DNA of 64,000 bases from Pedobacter sp. MC2016-24 (GTDB lineage: Bacteria > Bacteroidota > Bacteroidia > Sphingobacteriales > Sphingobacteriaceae): the NCBI RefSeq assembly GCF_015223055.1, contig NZ_JADFBX010000012.1:1-64000 (forward strand), read 5' to 3'. This document shows positions 24,907-34,811 of this stretch, piece by piece (position 1 is the stretch's first letter; every line of letters begins with the position of its first letter). The notes under the pieces were generated by a model. That model made no database searches. It was not told the DNA's origin and was given only the letters and a program-made list of their open reading frames with translations. Position numbers and translations under genes: made by a program.

Positions 24907-24975
24907 TGTTATCTGGCTTTTGTTGGATTGATAGTTTGGGTTATAAACGGTATGATTTGTCTATTATAAGTATAT
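24891..24975. repeat. Left copy of island-flanking repeat (contiguous form)
   Basis: Part A (24891-24934, starting CACCGCTT and ending GGATTGATAG) matches 51466-51508 at about 39 of 43 aligned positions with one gap. Part B (24940-24975, GTTATAAACGG to AAGTATAT) matches 52372-52407 at 33 of 36. Here A and B are adjacent; at the right end they are 860 bp apart. Both are intergenic. The segment between the copies is the large utilisation locus. The rest of the gap up to 25114 shows nothing further. Confidence 0.8.
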
Positions 24976-25113
24976 TAAAAAGCGCGGACAAAGTAAGTTG
25001 TAATGGTAGTCTGGAAAAGAGATTCATATTGCGCTAATTGTTGTTATATGAAGATATAAATAAAATCAAATAGACTTTTTTTTATATCATTACGTCCTAA
25101 ACCAAATATACAA

Positions 25114-26055
25114 ATGAAAAGATCAGAAAAACTTACTGTTATAGGTTGTGGTACTATGGGGCACTCCATCGTACTTAATGCAGCATGGGCGGGTTTGCCA
25201 GTTACGATGTATGGACTGAATGCTGAAGAAACCACAACAGGATTGGCAGGGATTATGGCCAAGCTGGATGTTTTGGTAAATGGGGAGCTTATAAAACAAG
25301 CAGAAATACCATCAATTATGCAAAGGATCACCACAAGCTATACGCTTAATGAAGCCGTATCAAACACTTCTTTTATCATAGAAGCTATCCCTGAAAATTT
25401 GCAGCTTAAACAGGAACTCTTCAAATCGCTGGAGAACGTTTGCGGAGCAGATGTTGTTTTTGCAAGCAATACATCAGGACTAGTTCCCTCACAAATTGCA
25501 GAAGGCCTGGTTCATTCAGAACGTTTTATTGTATTGCATTTCTGGAATCCTGCACACCTTGTTCCCTTAGTAGAAGTGGTTGGCGCTGCAAATACCAGTG
25601 ATGTTACCAGACAACGATCTATAGATTTACTACAGCAAATGCGTAAAAAACCAGTAGTCGTTAAAAAAGAGATCATGGGATTTATTGGAAATCGACTTCA
25701 GGCAGCACTTTTACGTGAAGCATTACATCTTTTGGAACAATGCGTAGCCAGTAAAGAGGATATAGATGCTGCAGTTACCTATAGCATTGGACGTAGACTG
25801 CCAGTTACGGGCCCCCTGGCTTCGGCTGATATGGGCGGATTAGATGTATTTGCAGCCATTTCTGATTATCTATTTAAAGATTTGTCAAATGCCAGTGAGG
25901 CACCTCAGATATTAAAAAATTTAGTGGCTGAAAATAGGCTGGGCCAAAAAACTAAACAAGGATTTTATCCCTGGGACAACGAATTTACCGAAAGCATGAA
26001 TCGTAAAAGAGAGTTGGCACTAATCGGATTTCTAAAGCAGGACCAGCAAGCATAA
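25114..26055 (+). CDS. 3-hydroxyacyl-CoA dehydrogenase family protein
   Basis: A 313-residue protein. The N-terminal Rossmann domain has VIGCGTMGHSIVLNAAWAG, and NTSGLVPSQIA and the HFWNPAHLVPLVEVV signature follow. The C-terminal helical domain begins near GFIGNRLQAALLREAL. The HFWNPAHL variant is typical of lambda-crystallin/L-gulonate-dehydrogenase-like members, which oxidise sugar acids or hydroxy acids with NAD. Its position at the entry of a sugar-catabolic island favours a sugar-acid substrate over a fatty acyl-CoA. It is convergent with the AraC gene, with a 12-bp gap. Confidence 0.85.
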   Translation: MKRSEKLTVIGCGTMGHSIVLNAAWAGLPVTMYGLNAEETTTGLAGIMAKLDVLVNGELIKQAEIPSIMQRITTSYTLNEAVSNTSFIIEAIPENLQLKQELFKSLENVCGADVVFASNTSGLVPSQIAEGLVHSERFIVLHFWNPAHLVPLVEVVGAANTSDVTRQRSIDLLQQMRKKPVVVKKEIMGFIGNRLQAALLREALHLLEQCVASKEDIDAAVTYSIGRRLPVTGPLASADMGGLDVFAAISDYLFKDLSNASEAPQILKNLVAENRLGQKTKQGFYPWDNEFTESMNRKRELALIGFLKQDQQA

Positions 26056-26067
26056 ACCTGTGTAATT

Positions 26068-26940
26068 CTAAACATTTTTGAGAAATTCTTTTTTATAAGC
26101 CTTTGCACTGGAACCAGTAATCAGTTTAAATTGTCTGTTGAAATGTGATACATTATTGTATCCGGTTTTGTAGCAAACATTTGATATCGCCATATCGGTG
26201 TTGATCAATAGCTTACAAGCATGTGTAATTCTGATCTCATTTAAAAACTGAGAACATGTTTTATGAGTTCTTGATTTAAAATACCGGCAAAATGACGACT
26301 TGTTCATGCTAGCCAGACTTGCTAACTGATCAAGACTGACCTCAGTCGCATAATTTTGCATTAAAAAATCGATGACTAAGTTGATCCTTTCGGTTTCTGT
26401 ATTGTTATTCGACTCAGCGTAGGCATGACTGGATAGCAGTTCATATTCTTTAGCATTGGCAAATGCGTCAAGCGTATGAAGGAATGTGATCAACCGTTCA
26501 AATCCTGAAGTATGATAAACTTTTCTGATTAAACTGGCAATAACCTCATGATCCTTCCCTTTGATCAGAATCCCTTGCTTGCCCAAAGCAAAGAGCTTTT
26601 TTACATGGGTAAGTTCAGCCAGGTTGAAGAAACCATCGCAAAGTGCATCTTCTCTAAAATGAATTACAAATACATCAACGTTTAGATCCTTGTTGCCCTG
26701 ATAGTATTCCTTATCATTCTTCCACACATGGGGAAGATTGGAACTGATAAAAACCAGGTCGCCATCATTAAAATGTCCAACGTGGTTTCCCATTAGGCGG
26801 ATACCTCTGCTCTTTTCAACCAGAATAATTTCATATTCCGGATGATAGTGCAAAGGATAGTCCATATAAGGGGTGATTTCTCTTTTTACAGCAAGAGAAG
26901 AAAGTAGGTTAGAGGAAATCTTTTCAAGTTTCGGTTGCAT
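26068..26940 (-). CDS. AraC-family transcriptional regulator
   Basis: A 290-residue protein. An N-terminal cupin (YMDYPLHYHPEYEIILVEKS, then GDLVFISSNLPHVW) is followed by two C-terminal helix-turn-helix motifs (VSLDQLASLASMNKSSFCRYF and ISNVCYKTGYNNVSHFNRQFK). It is transcribed divergently from the long operon beginning at 27123, with a 182-bp intergenic region, so it is the likely local activator of that operon. The effector is presumably a sugar intermediate of the pathway; this is inferred. Confidence 0.9.
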   Translation of the reverse strand: MQPKLEKISSNLLSSLAVKREITPYMDYPLHYHPEYEIILVEKSRGIRLMGNHVGHFNDGDLVFISSNLPHVWKNDKEYYQGNKDLNVDVFVIHFREDALCDGFFNLAELTHVKKLFALGKQGILIKGKDHEVIASLIRKVYHTSGFERLITFLHTLDAFANAKEYELLSSHAYAESNNNTETERINLVIDFLMQNYATEVSLDQLASLASMNKSSFCRYFKSRTHKTCSQFLNEIRITHACKLLINTDMAISNVCYKTGYNNVSHFNRQFKLITGSSAKAYKKEFLKNV

Positions 26941-27122
26941 GGAATGCGTGTTTATTGCGTTACAAATTACACATTCATCTATTAATTTGCAAATACAGTG
27001 TCATTATTGGTTTATATGGTAGTTTTTGCAAGCTCTTTTTAAAGATAATTTTGATATACCAAATATGGAATCAACATCCAGCTAATGAACATTCATGGGT
27101 TAACCATCAAAAAATATAATTA

Positions 27123-29450
27123 ATGAAATTATTTAAAACTTCCGCCTGTAAATGGCTTAATGTGCTGATAGCTGGTAATATGCTACTGTTTGTGCCCAGC
27201 TCAGATCTCCTTGCCCAGCACAAAGAAATAAAGGATACCCGTTATGCACAGGTACAGCTACCTGGTCAGGAAAATAATAGGATGAAAACAGCCTGGCCAT
27301 CTGTAGCATGCTGGTTCTGGATGGATGAAGAGTTTGCTCCTGAAGGATACAAACGCTTTATTGATCTATATGAAAAGCATTCGCATGTAGGACTCATTAC
27401 TGCCAGCATTCGTTTTCCTGGCGAACTTACTGATCCGGCAGTACATCAGCAAATCAAAAAAGCTGCTGAATATTCACATCGCAAGGGTATGGGATTGATT
27501 ATGGATCTGGATGTGCGTTTAGCAAGGGAGAAATTTAAAAGCACTTATCCAGACGAACTGCAGGAGATCCTGCTGCTCAAAGAAATTCAGCTTAAAGAAA
27601 ACGAAAGTACAGGCATTTCAGTAAAGTCGCCCGCTTTTGACGATCACTATACCTATGGTCGCAATCCTTATGCGCCCTTAAATAGCAAACTGCTGCGTGT
27701 ATATGCTTATGAAAAAGAAAATGGCCTGATTAAATCAGGTACAGTGACAGACATTACAGGAAATAGCACCGCATCCGGCGATCAGCATGAATTAAAAATA
27801 TCGATTGATCTACAGGGAAAAAGACTGACTGCCTGTGTTCTGGTCGCTGTAACCATACATACACCAGACGTATTTGCACCACACCTGCTTTCCTATCAGC
27901 GGGAAATACTCCATCAATACGCAGATACAAAGCTGGCCGGCGCAGCTAAAGACGAATGGGGCTTTCCCGGAAGGATTGCGCCTCCATCTAACGAATTGTG
28001 GTATTCTGCCGCCATGGCAAAAGTATATCAAAAAAGGCGTCCTGGCCATGACCTGCTCAAAGACATGCTTTTAATGGCCTGGGGCGAGCAGGGGAAAGAA
28101 ACTGAAAGATCCGTTGCCATCAATCACTACATGGAAATGAATTTTCTTCGCAATGCGGAGATAGAGACGGATTATTACCAGGCCATCAAAGAAACATTTG
28201 GAGCCACTGCAGTGTCGGCAACACATCCCACCTGGTTTCCATATCCAGATTCCAGTGAGGTTTTTAAAAATGGTTTAAGCTGGTGGCGTGCCAAACGCGA
28301 TCTGGCTCAGACAGATGAGGCCACCCCGTATAGCGTGCGCACTGCATTAACAAAAAAATGGCAGAGTCCGCTATGGTATAACATGTTCTACAGTGCAGAA
28401 TTAGCAACCTACTCCAAAGATCTATGGGTCGCGGTGCTGGGAGGCGGTCGTCTAAATTATCACCCACCTTTCCCAACACCAATGAAAATTATCGATTCTT
28501 CTATCGATTTACTTAAAGGGAGGCTCATGACAGCAGAGTCGAGGATCCAAATGCTCAATTACATCTCCGCTTCGCCTGTCGATTGTCGCGTAGCCGTGGT
28601 ATTTGGACATCCATCTGCATTAAACTGGTCTACAAAAAAAGGGTTCGCCGATGCCGGGGTTAAGGTTACCGATCAATTATGGAAATCCGGTTACTATGCT
28701 GATCTCATTCCAAGCAGTGAAATTGTAAATGGCGCTTTAAAAATAGGTGTTAATGGCAAAATACAATATGGTCCGCAGCAATACGACGCGGTGTTGTACT
28801 ATGGTCCGGAAAATGACCATTCCAGCGTAGCTTCTTTTTTCAGAAAAGCAGCGGCAGCAACCAAAACTGCATTGTTCAGGACGGGCAGACAAACCATGGA
28901 TTTTAATGGAAATAAGGTAGATGATGGCAAATACTTTCCAAAATCAATGCAATATGGTGATGAAAATAATTCGGTCAATCGGATCATCAGTCTGCTCAAA
29001 GCAAAAAACACACCCATCCAAACGCCAGCTGTCATGCGCGGAATGGGCGCCTTTGCGCCATCTATGATGCCGCAAACACATGGCATGGTCAAACTCATTG
29101 ATGGCACTGTAATTATAGCCTCAGGAGAAAAAGAGGTAACAGGTGATCCTATTCAGATGAGTATCCAGATTCATGGTAAAAAAGTAAATATTGATGCGAT
29201 TGGAATAGCTGGCATCCGGCTTAACAAATCGGGACTGCCTGAAGCATTGGCCTTTGGCGGACTAAAATCATTCAGTACAGGGACATTTGAACTTGAACTT
29301 CCAGAACGGATGGACATAGCGTTGGTTAAAGAAAATGGCTTGTGGAAGGGAATCATGCAAGGAAGCAGCGCTACTATCCCCGAAAGTTTATTGCGCATCA
29401 CAAAGAACTGGACCTATATACCTGCGGTAGCTTCCCTGGTAGTCAACTAA
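27123..29450 (+). CDS. Secreted putative glycoside hydrolase, unassigned family
   Basis: A 775-residue protein with a signal peptide (cleavage near LLAQ-HKE). Residues 50-450 look like a TIM-barrel enzyme, with aromatic and acidic motifs such as ACWFWMDEEFAPEGYKRF and AKDEWGFPGRIAPPSNELWY, and the acidic pairs could hold catalytic residues. The C-terminal part is beta-rich, with a segment (YDAVLYYGPENDHS) typical of glutamine-amidotransferase-like domains of some beta-galactosidase-type hydrolases. It is the first gene of the large operon, divergent from the AraC gene. I do not recognise a CAZy family. Confidence 0.6.
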   Translation: MKLFKTSACKWLNVLIAGNMLLFVPSSDLLAQHKEIKDTRYAQVQLPGQENNRMKTAWPSVACWFWMDEEFAPEGYKRFIDLYEKHSHVGLITASIRFPGELTDPAVHQQIKKAAEYSHRKGMGLIMDLDVRLAREKFKSTYPDELQEILLLKEIQLKENESTGISVKSPAFDDHYTYGRNPYAPLNSKLLRVYAYEKENGLIKSGTVTDITGNSTASGDQHELKISIDLQGKRLTACVLVAVTIHTPDVFAPHLLSYQREILHQYADTKLAGAAKDEWGFPGRIAPPSNELWYSAAMAKVYQKRRPGHDLLKDMLLMAWGEQGKETERSVAINHYMEMNFLRNAEIETDYYQAIKETFGATAVSATHPTWFPYPDSSEVFKNGLSWWRAKRDLAQTDEATPYSVRTALTKKWQSPLWYNMFYSAELATYSKDLWVAVLGGGRLNYHPPFPTPMKIIDSSIDLLKGRLMTAESRIQMLNYISASPVDCRVAVVFGHPSALNWSTKKGFADAGVKVTDQLWKSGYYADLIPSSEIVNGALKIGVNGKIQYGPQQYDAVLYYGPENDHSSVASFFRKAAAATKTALFRTGRQTMDFNGNKVDDGKYFPKSMQYGDENNSVNRIISLLKAKNTPIQTPAVMRGMGAFAPSMMPQTHGMVKLIDGTVIIASGEKEVTGDPIQMSIQIHGKKVNIDAIGIAGIRLNKSGLPEALAFGGLKSFSTGTFELELPERMDIALVKENGLWKGIMQGSSATIPESLLRITKNWTYIPAVASLVVN

Positions 29451-29494
29451 TCAATCTATATCAACCGAACCGTAAGCAATTATATAATTTAAGT

Positions 29495-30865
29495 ATGAAA
29501 CAAACAGAACAGGATCAGAAAAGAAGCCTCTTTTATATTTATGGGATAACCCTTGTAGCTTCTGTAGGTGGTTTTTTATTCGGCTATGATCTCGTGATCA
29601 TTTCTGGTGCCCTATTATTTATCGAAGATGCATTTAAGCTTAGCGCTACAATGAAAGGTTTTGCCGTAAGTAGTGCGGTATTGGGCGCAATTACAGGACC
29701 GTTAATCGGACTATGGTTCGCAGATAAGATCGGTCGGCGTAAAACAATGATGCTGGCCGCATTATTTTTTATGATTTCAACAATCGGATGTGCTGTAGCC
29801 TCCTCCATAGAAATACTTTGTTTCTGGCGTTTCTGGGGCGGAATTGGTATAGGACTCGCCATGATGTCTTCGCCAATTTATATTGCCGAATTGTCCCCGG
29901 CACACATGCGTGGGCGCCTGGTTAATGTAAACCAGTTGTCTAACGTAATCGGCATTAACCTGGCTGTTATTGTCAGTTATTTCCTTTCCTTTTCAGGTGA
30001 TTGGAGGTTGATGTTTGCTTCTCAGGCAGTTCCCGTTATTTTTCTGATCATTGGTTTGCTGCTGATTCCTGAAAGCCCACGCTGGCTTGCTGAGAAAGGG
30101 AGAATTGCTGAAGCCCTTAAGATTCTGACCAAGATTAACGGCAAAGAAAAGGCGGAAATTGAGCTCAAAGAAATTGAGGACAAACTGCATGAGGAATCGG
30201 GAAAATTCAGTGAATTGTTCCTGCCGGGAATGAAAACTGCCCTGTTTATAGCCATTGTCCTAATGATATTTTCACAAATCAATGGCGTAAATATGATTCT
30301 ATTGTATGCGCCTACCATTTTAAAGGAAGCTGGGATCAGTATTGGTTCAAATGCCATTCTGAGTTCCATCCCGATTTATCTGTTTATTTTCATCTGCACA
30401 TTCATTGCCTTTCCCCTGATCAATAAATTTAGCAGGCGCGGATTGCTGATCTGTAGTGTTTCGGGCATGGCACTTGGGCACTTGATTATGGCCATGGTGC
30501 TTTACTGGAACCTGCCACCTTTGGCTACGTTAATTCCGATGCTTATCGGAACAGGGGCCTTTACACTTGGTTTTGCTCCATTGAGCTGGGTTATTGTATC
30601 CGAAATATTTCCAAACCGCATACGCAGTAAGGCACTGGCCATTGTCTGTTTCTTTTTATACGCTTCTTCTTTCCTCATCGCCCAGGTATTCCCCATGCTT
30701 ACGCAATGGTTCCACCATCAGTATAACAATACTGCTGGTATGTACCTGCTGTTTGCTGGTGTATGTACAGCCTGTGCCATATTCAGCTGGAAAATGGTGC
30801 CGGAAACCAAAGGATTAAGTCTTGAAAAAATCGGCGATTTCTGGAAGCAGAGCTTAAAAAAATAG
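29495..30865 (+). CDS. Sugar porter family MFS transporter
   Basis: A 456-residue protein from the ATG at 29495, which lies 45 bp after the previous gene; a longer open frame upstream overlaps that gene and is not homologous. Twelve hydrophobic helices are visible. Sugar-porter signatures include GGFLFGYDLVIISGA, ADKIGRRKTMM, ESPRWLAEKGR and PETKGLSLEKI. It imports a monosaccharide, probably by proton symport, across the inner membrane, and so supplies the isomerase-kinase-aldolase genes that follow. Confidence 0.92.
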   Translation: MKQTEQDQKRSLFYIYGITLVASVGGFLFGYDLVIISGALLFIEDAFKLSATMKGFAVSSAVLGAITGPLIGLWFADKIGRRKTMMLAALFFMISTIGCAVASSIEILCFWRFWGGIGIGLAMMSSPIYIAELSPAHMRGRLVNVNQLSNVIGINLAVIVSYFLSFSGDWRLMFASQAVPVIFLIIGLLLIPESPRWLAEKGRIAEALKILTKINGKEKAEIELKEIEDKLHEESGKFSELFLPGMKTALFIAIVLMIFSQINGVNMILLYAPTILKEAGISIGSNAILSSIPIYLFIFICTFIAFPLINKFSRRGLLICSVSGMALGHLIMAMVLYWNLPPLATLIPMLIGTGAFTLGFAPLSWVIVSEIFPNRIRSKALAIVCFFLYASSFLIAQVFPMLTQWFHHQYNNTAGMYLLFAGVCTACAIFSWKMVPETKGLSLEKIGDFWKQSLKK

Positions 30866-30897
30866 TAACCACTAACATTAGACCTTAATAAAAGATC

Positions 30898-32259
30898 ATG
30901 AATAAAACAATGAGAAAGGCTGCATTTGTCAGCTTCGGGGAGATCAATTCTCCGAAAGCGTTAATAGAAGAAATGGCCTCAAAAGCCATTCAGGAAATTG
31001 GTTCGCTTGGGATGAACCTGTTGATTGTAGACACCGTTACAGATGACGAAAAAGGAGCGGATATCAAAAAGGCTTTGACCACGTTAAAGGCGGCAGACTT
31101 TGATTTGCTGATCGTTTGTATTGCGGGCTGGATTCCTTCGCATGCGGTCATAGCCATCACTGACGAATACAAAGACAAACCGATGATTTTATGGGGGCTT
31201 GCCGGCGATATGAACAACGGACGTATTGTAACTACAGCTGCACAGGCAGGTACCACTGCATTGCGCAAAGTATTTGAGGATTTGGGCTACAAATTCAGAT
31301 ACGTATACAACATCATCGGAAAACCAGCGCCACTGGATAAAATAAAGGCATTTGCATCGGCCGCATTTGCCGCCAAAAGCATGCAGCACACCAGGGTAGG
31401 CATGATGGGCTATCGTGACATGAAATTATACAATACATTGTACGAAGGAATTTCTTTAAAATCGCTTATAGGTACAGAGATAGATTTCTTTGAAATGCTG
31501 GAGATGCTTCAGCTCAGCGAGCAAATTGAAGATGCTGAAATCGAAAAAGTACTGGAAGGAATTAAAAGAAACTGGGATTTTGCGAAACCTGTTGATGGTG
31601 ATTTTCTTAAAAAAGGAATCCGATATTTTTTATCCATCAAAAAAATAGCTGAAGAAAATGGATTTGATGCCGTATCCTTAAAGGATGTAGACGGGATGAA
31701 AAAAATATTAAGTTTCCCTCCGGCACTTATTTTCATGCTGCTTTCGGATGAAATGAATTTATGTACCATCCCTGAAAATGATGCGATGGGCGCGGTTACG
31801 CAACTTGTTGTTAAACACCTTACCGGACAATGCGCAGCATACCTCGAATTCTATGAATTTTTTGAAACCAGCGTTTTGATTGGTGTTCCTGATTATGTGC
31901 CTAAAGAGGTTGTAGACGGGAAGATAAAGGTAACTTCAGCAGCATTTGGACAGATCAGTGGCGGAATGCTGAACATATCTACCATGAAAATAGGTCAGCT
32001 TACACTGGCCAGACTTTCAAATACCGGAGGTCGGTATACCATGCACATGACCACCGGCATGGCAACTTTAAGGGCTTGGGAAGAAGCTGGCTGGGATCAA
32101 CCCGCACCACAATTACCAAGTCTGGAGGTGGAACTTGATGTACCGGTAGAAGAATTTACACAAAATATATCCGGACAGCATTACATCATTGCCTATGGTG
32201 ATCATCTGCGAACCTTAAGTGATTTCTGTTACCTGAAAAACATAGCTGTAATCGTATGA
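30898..32259 (+). CDS. L-fucose/L-arabinose isomerase-like protein
   Basis: A 453-residue protein whose fold markers match the FucI/AraA-like isomerase family, including LLIVCIAGWIPSHAVIAI, MILWGLAGDMNNGR, TRVGMMGYRDMKLYN and the C-terminal metal region with AYLEFYEFFETS. Such enzymes interconvert aldose and ketose sugars using a divalent metal. The stop codon overlaps the kinase start (ATGA), so the two are coupled. The exact substrate is unknown. L-rhamnose is possible given the nearby rhamnosidase, but the rhamnose-specific RhaA family is not seen. Confidence 0.8.
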   Translation: MNKTMRKAAFVSFGEINSPKALIEEMASKAIQEIGSLGMNLLIVDTVTDDEKGADIKKALTTLKAADFDLLIVCIAGWIPSHAVIAITDEYKDKPMILWGLAGDMNNGRIVTTAAQAGTTALRKVFEDLGYKFRYVYNIIGKPAPLDKIKAFASAAFAAKSMQHTRVGMMGYRDMKLYNTLYEGISLKSLIGTEIDFFEMLEMLQLSEQIEDAEIEKVLEGIKRNWDFAKPVDGDFLKKGIRYFLSIKKIAEENGFDAVSLKDVDGMKKILSFPPALIFMLLSDEMNLCTIPENDAMGAVTQLVVKHLTGQCAAYLEFYEFFETSVLIGVPDYVPKEVVDGKIKVTSAAFGQISGGMLNISTMKIGQLTLARLSNTGGRYTMHMTTGMATLRAWEEAGWDQPAPQLPSLEVELDVPVEEFTQNISGQHYIIAYGDHLRTLSDFCYLKNIAVIV

Positions 32260-33383
32260 ACAAAGAGAAAGAACTGGATGTAATGGTGGCCGGCTATTTA
32301 GGAATTGATTTAATCCCTGATTTTAAAAAGACGCAACAGAACGTACCGCTTCATGATTTATTGAAACCTGGTAAACTCACAGAAATAGACGGTTTGCAAC
32401 TGTCCCTGGGTGGTGTGGTGGCAAATACTGGAATTGCCCTCAAAAAATTCAACAAGCGGGTGTACCTCAATGGCCTTACAGGAAATGATTTTATGGGTAG
32501 AATTATTCAGGACTGGTTAGAACGCTATCAAATCGCTACCGGGATCAAAATGTTACCTCATGCTTCAACCGCTTTTGGGATCGTGATAGCCCCTCCCGGG
32601 GTAGACCGGATATTCCTGGAATCGCCGGGCTGCAATGAAATATTCAGCAAGAGTGACATTGACTTTAAAGTCATGCAACAAAGTAAAATTTTTCATTTCG
32701 GGTATCCGCCATTATTGAAAAACTTTTTTGTCAATAACGGGAACCAGTTGCACAGTCTGTTCTCCGAAGCTCAGCAATTGGGTGTGGTAACTTCACTTGA
32801 CCTCAGTTTACCAGATCCGCAAAGCGAAGGCAGCCATTGCGACTGGCCTGCAATTATGAAAAAAGTACTCCCGTTTACAGACATTTTTGTTCCCAGTATT
32901 GAAGAGCTGCTTAACATCATGATGCCAGAGGAATATCACCGTATTGCTGCTGCAGCAGATGAAAATGACATGATAGATTTTATTCCTCTGGAAACCATAC
33001 AAAGCTTAGGTAGCCAGATGATCAGCCTGGGGGTAAAAATCCTCTTGCTTAAAATGGCCCATCGTGGTGCTTATCTTTTCACTGGCGATGTTTCGGCTGT
33101 AAATGAAAAAGGTGATTTACAGCTGGACACCGAAAACTGGAATCACATCACGCTGCACTGTGATGCTTACCCGGTAGATCCCGATAGGTTCAAAAATGCA
33201 TCTGGTGCAGGTGATACCGCAGCCGCTGCTTTCCTGACTGCAATTCTTGAAGGCGAAAGTGCCTTTCGGAGCTTACATTATGCATGTATTGCTGGAAGGA
33301 ACAATCTTTATTGTAACGACATGTACCAGGAACTGGACAGCTGGGAATCCATGACCAATGAAATCAATATCACCGTATTTTAA
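32256..33383 (+). CDS. PfkB-family carbohydrate kinase
   Basis: A 375-residue protein. The N-terminal glycine region (LGGVVANTGIALKKFNKRVYLNGLTGNDFMGR) and the C-terminal PfkB signature (NASGAGDTAAAAFLTAI, with catalytic Asp in GAGD) are clear. It phosphorylates a ketose or sugar acid, presumably the product of the upstream isomerase, which overlaps it by 4 bp. The phosphorylated product would feed the DhnA-type aldolase two genes further on. It is somewhat longer than the usual 300-residue kinases. Confidence 0.9.
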   Translation: MNKEKELDVMVAGYLGIDLIPDFKKTQQNVPLHDLLKPGKLTEIDGLQLSLGGVVANTGIALKKFNKRVYLNGLTGNDFMGRIIQDWLERYQIATGIKMLPHASTAFGIVIAPPGVDRIFLESPGCNEIFSKSDIDFKVMQQSKIFHFGYPPLLKNFFVNNGNQLHSLFSEAQQLGVVTSLDLSLPDPQSEGSHCDWPAIMKKVLPFTDIFVPSIEELLNIMMPEEYHRIAAAADENDMIDFIPLETIQSLGSQMISLGVKILLLKMAHRGAYLFTGDVSAVNEKGDLQLDTENWNHITLHCDAYPVDPDRFKNASGAGDTAAAAFLTAILEGESAFRSLHYACIAGRNNLYCNDMYQELDSWESMTNEINITVF

Positions 33384-33400
33384 TTTATAACCCAATTCAT

Positions 33401-34798
33401 ATGATCACAACAGAACTCAATACCGTATCAAAAAACTGGTGGAAAGAAAGTGCCAAAGGCATTCCACACATGATTACAGAAACACCCGGACCTGTTTCAA
33501 GAAAAATGCATGCCAATGCATCAAAGTATATCAGTGGTTTAAGTACTCAGGTCAAACTATTCCCTGTTTGTTTTGAAGAAGGATCTGGAATCTCACTCAC
33601 AGATTCGGATGGTAACCGTTACCTCGATTTCTCTTCTGGTATTTACGTAACATCCCTGGGCCACTGTCATCCTAAAATTTCAGAAGCCGTATCCTATTGG
33701 GCAAAAAAACTCATGAATATCCATGACTTTACCACGCCTGTGAAAGAAAAACTACTGGAAAAAATGGTTGATGTTTTACCTGCCGGATTAAACTCAATTC
33801 AGCTATTCAGTGATGGTACTTCCGCTGTTGAAGCAGGTATCCGTGCGGCAAGGGCTATTCAAAACAAACATGAATTCATTTCTTGTTTTAGAGATTTTCA
33901 TGGCAAATCTATGGCAGCAGTAAGCTGCGGTCAGATGATCAGGGGTGATGTACATAGCTATGGACCTACACGTGCACCTGGATTTTATATGGTTCCCCGT
34001 CCTGATCCTTACAGACCACTGTGGAAAAAAGCAGATGGCACCATTGACACCGACATGTACATTAGTTTTTACGAACAGTTTATACAAGAATCTACTGTTG
34101 GAAACCTGGCGGCATTTATATTGGAGCCAGTTCAGGGCTGGGCGGGATCGATATTTCCACCAGACGATTTCTTTCCTAAACTGAGACAACTTTGTGATAA
34201 AAAAGGCGTGCTGCTTTTTGATGACGAGGTGCTTGCAGGGATGGGCAGAACGGGCGAATGGCTCACACTAAGTCACTGGGATGTAACGCCGGATATTGTA
34301 ACCTTCGGCAAATCTTTTGGCAATGGATTTCCGGTTACTGCACTGGTAGTTAAAGAGGAATATGCCGATGCGCTGGATAAGATTTCCGGTTCTTCAAGTT
34401 ACGGCGGTAACCCCATGGCATGCGCCGCAGCACTGGCTTCATTAGAGGTCATAGAAGAAGAAAATATCCTTGAAAATGTGCGTGTGGTTGGCGCAAAAAT
34501 GATGCAGCGCATGGAAAAAATGAAGGCTGAACATCCCATTATCGGAGATGTTAAAGGGAAAGGGTTTTTATTGGGGATTGAGCTGGTGAAAGACAAAATT
34601 TCTAAAGAGCCATTTGAAGAGGCCGGTACACTGGTGTATCAAAAAGCATTTCGCAAAGGTCTGGCCTGGATACCTGCCGGACATATTTTACGCATGTCTC
34701 CTCCATTGATTATGGACGAAAAGTATGCCATGCTCGGGCTGGATATCATTGAAGAATCTATTGCCGAGGTAGAAAAGGAATTTGGTTATTCAAATTGA
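33401..34798 (+). CDS. Class III PLP-dependent aminotransferase
   Basis: A 465-residue protein. Motifs of the class III family are SGIYVTSLGHCHPKIS, SDGTSAVEAGIRAARA, DDEVLAGMGRTGEWLTL and the PLP-lysine region TFGKSFGNGFPVTAL. It transfers an amino group between an omega-amino compound or amino sugar derivative and a keto acid. Its place between the kinase and the ceramidase-like gene is unusual for a simple rhamnose pathway. It suggests a nitrogen-bearing substrate or intermediate. Spacing of 17 bp and 13 bp on either side shows it belongs to the operon. Confidence 0.9.
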   Translation: MITTELNTVSKNWWKESAKGIPHMITETPGPVSRKMHANASKYISGLSTQVKLFPVCFEEGSGISLTDSDGNRYLDFSSGIYVTSLGHCHPKISEAVSYWAKKLMNIHDFTTPVKEKLLEKMVDVLPAGLNSIQLFSDGTSAVEAGIRAARAIQNKHEFISCFRDFHGKSMAAVSCGQMIRGDVHSYGPTRAPGFYMVPRPDPYRPLWKKADGTIDTDMYISFYEQFIQESTVGNLAAFILEPVQGWAGSIFPPDDFFPKLRQLCDKKGVLLFDDEVLAGMGRTGEWLTLSHWDVTPDIVTFGKSFGNGFPVTALVVKEEYADALDKISGSSSYGGNPMACAAALASLEVIEEENILENVRVVGAKMMQRMEKMKAEHPIIGDVKGKGFLLGIELVKDKISKEPFEEAGTLVYQKAFRKGLAWIPAGHILRMSPPLIMDEKYAMLGLDIIEESIAEVEKEFGYSN

Positions 34799-34811
34799 CA
34801 ATTGAACAAAC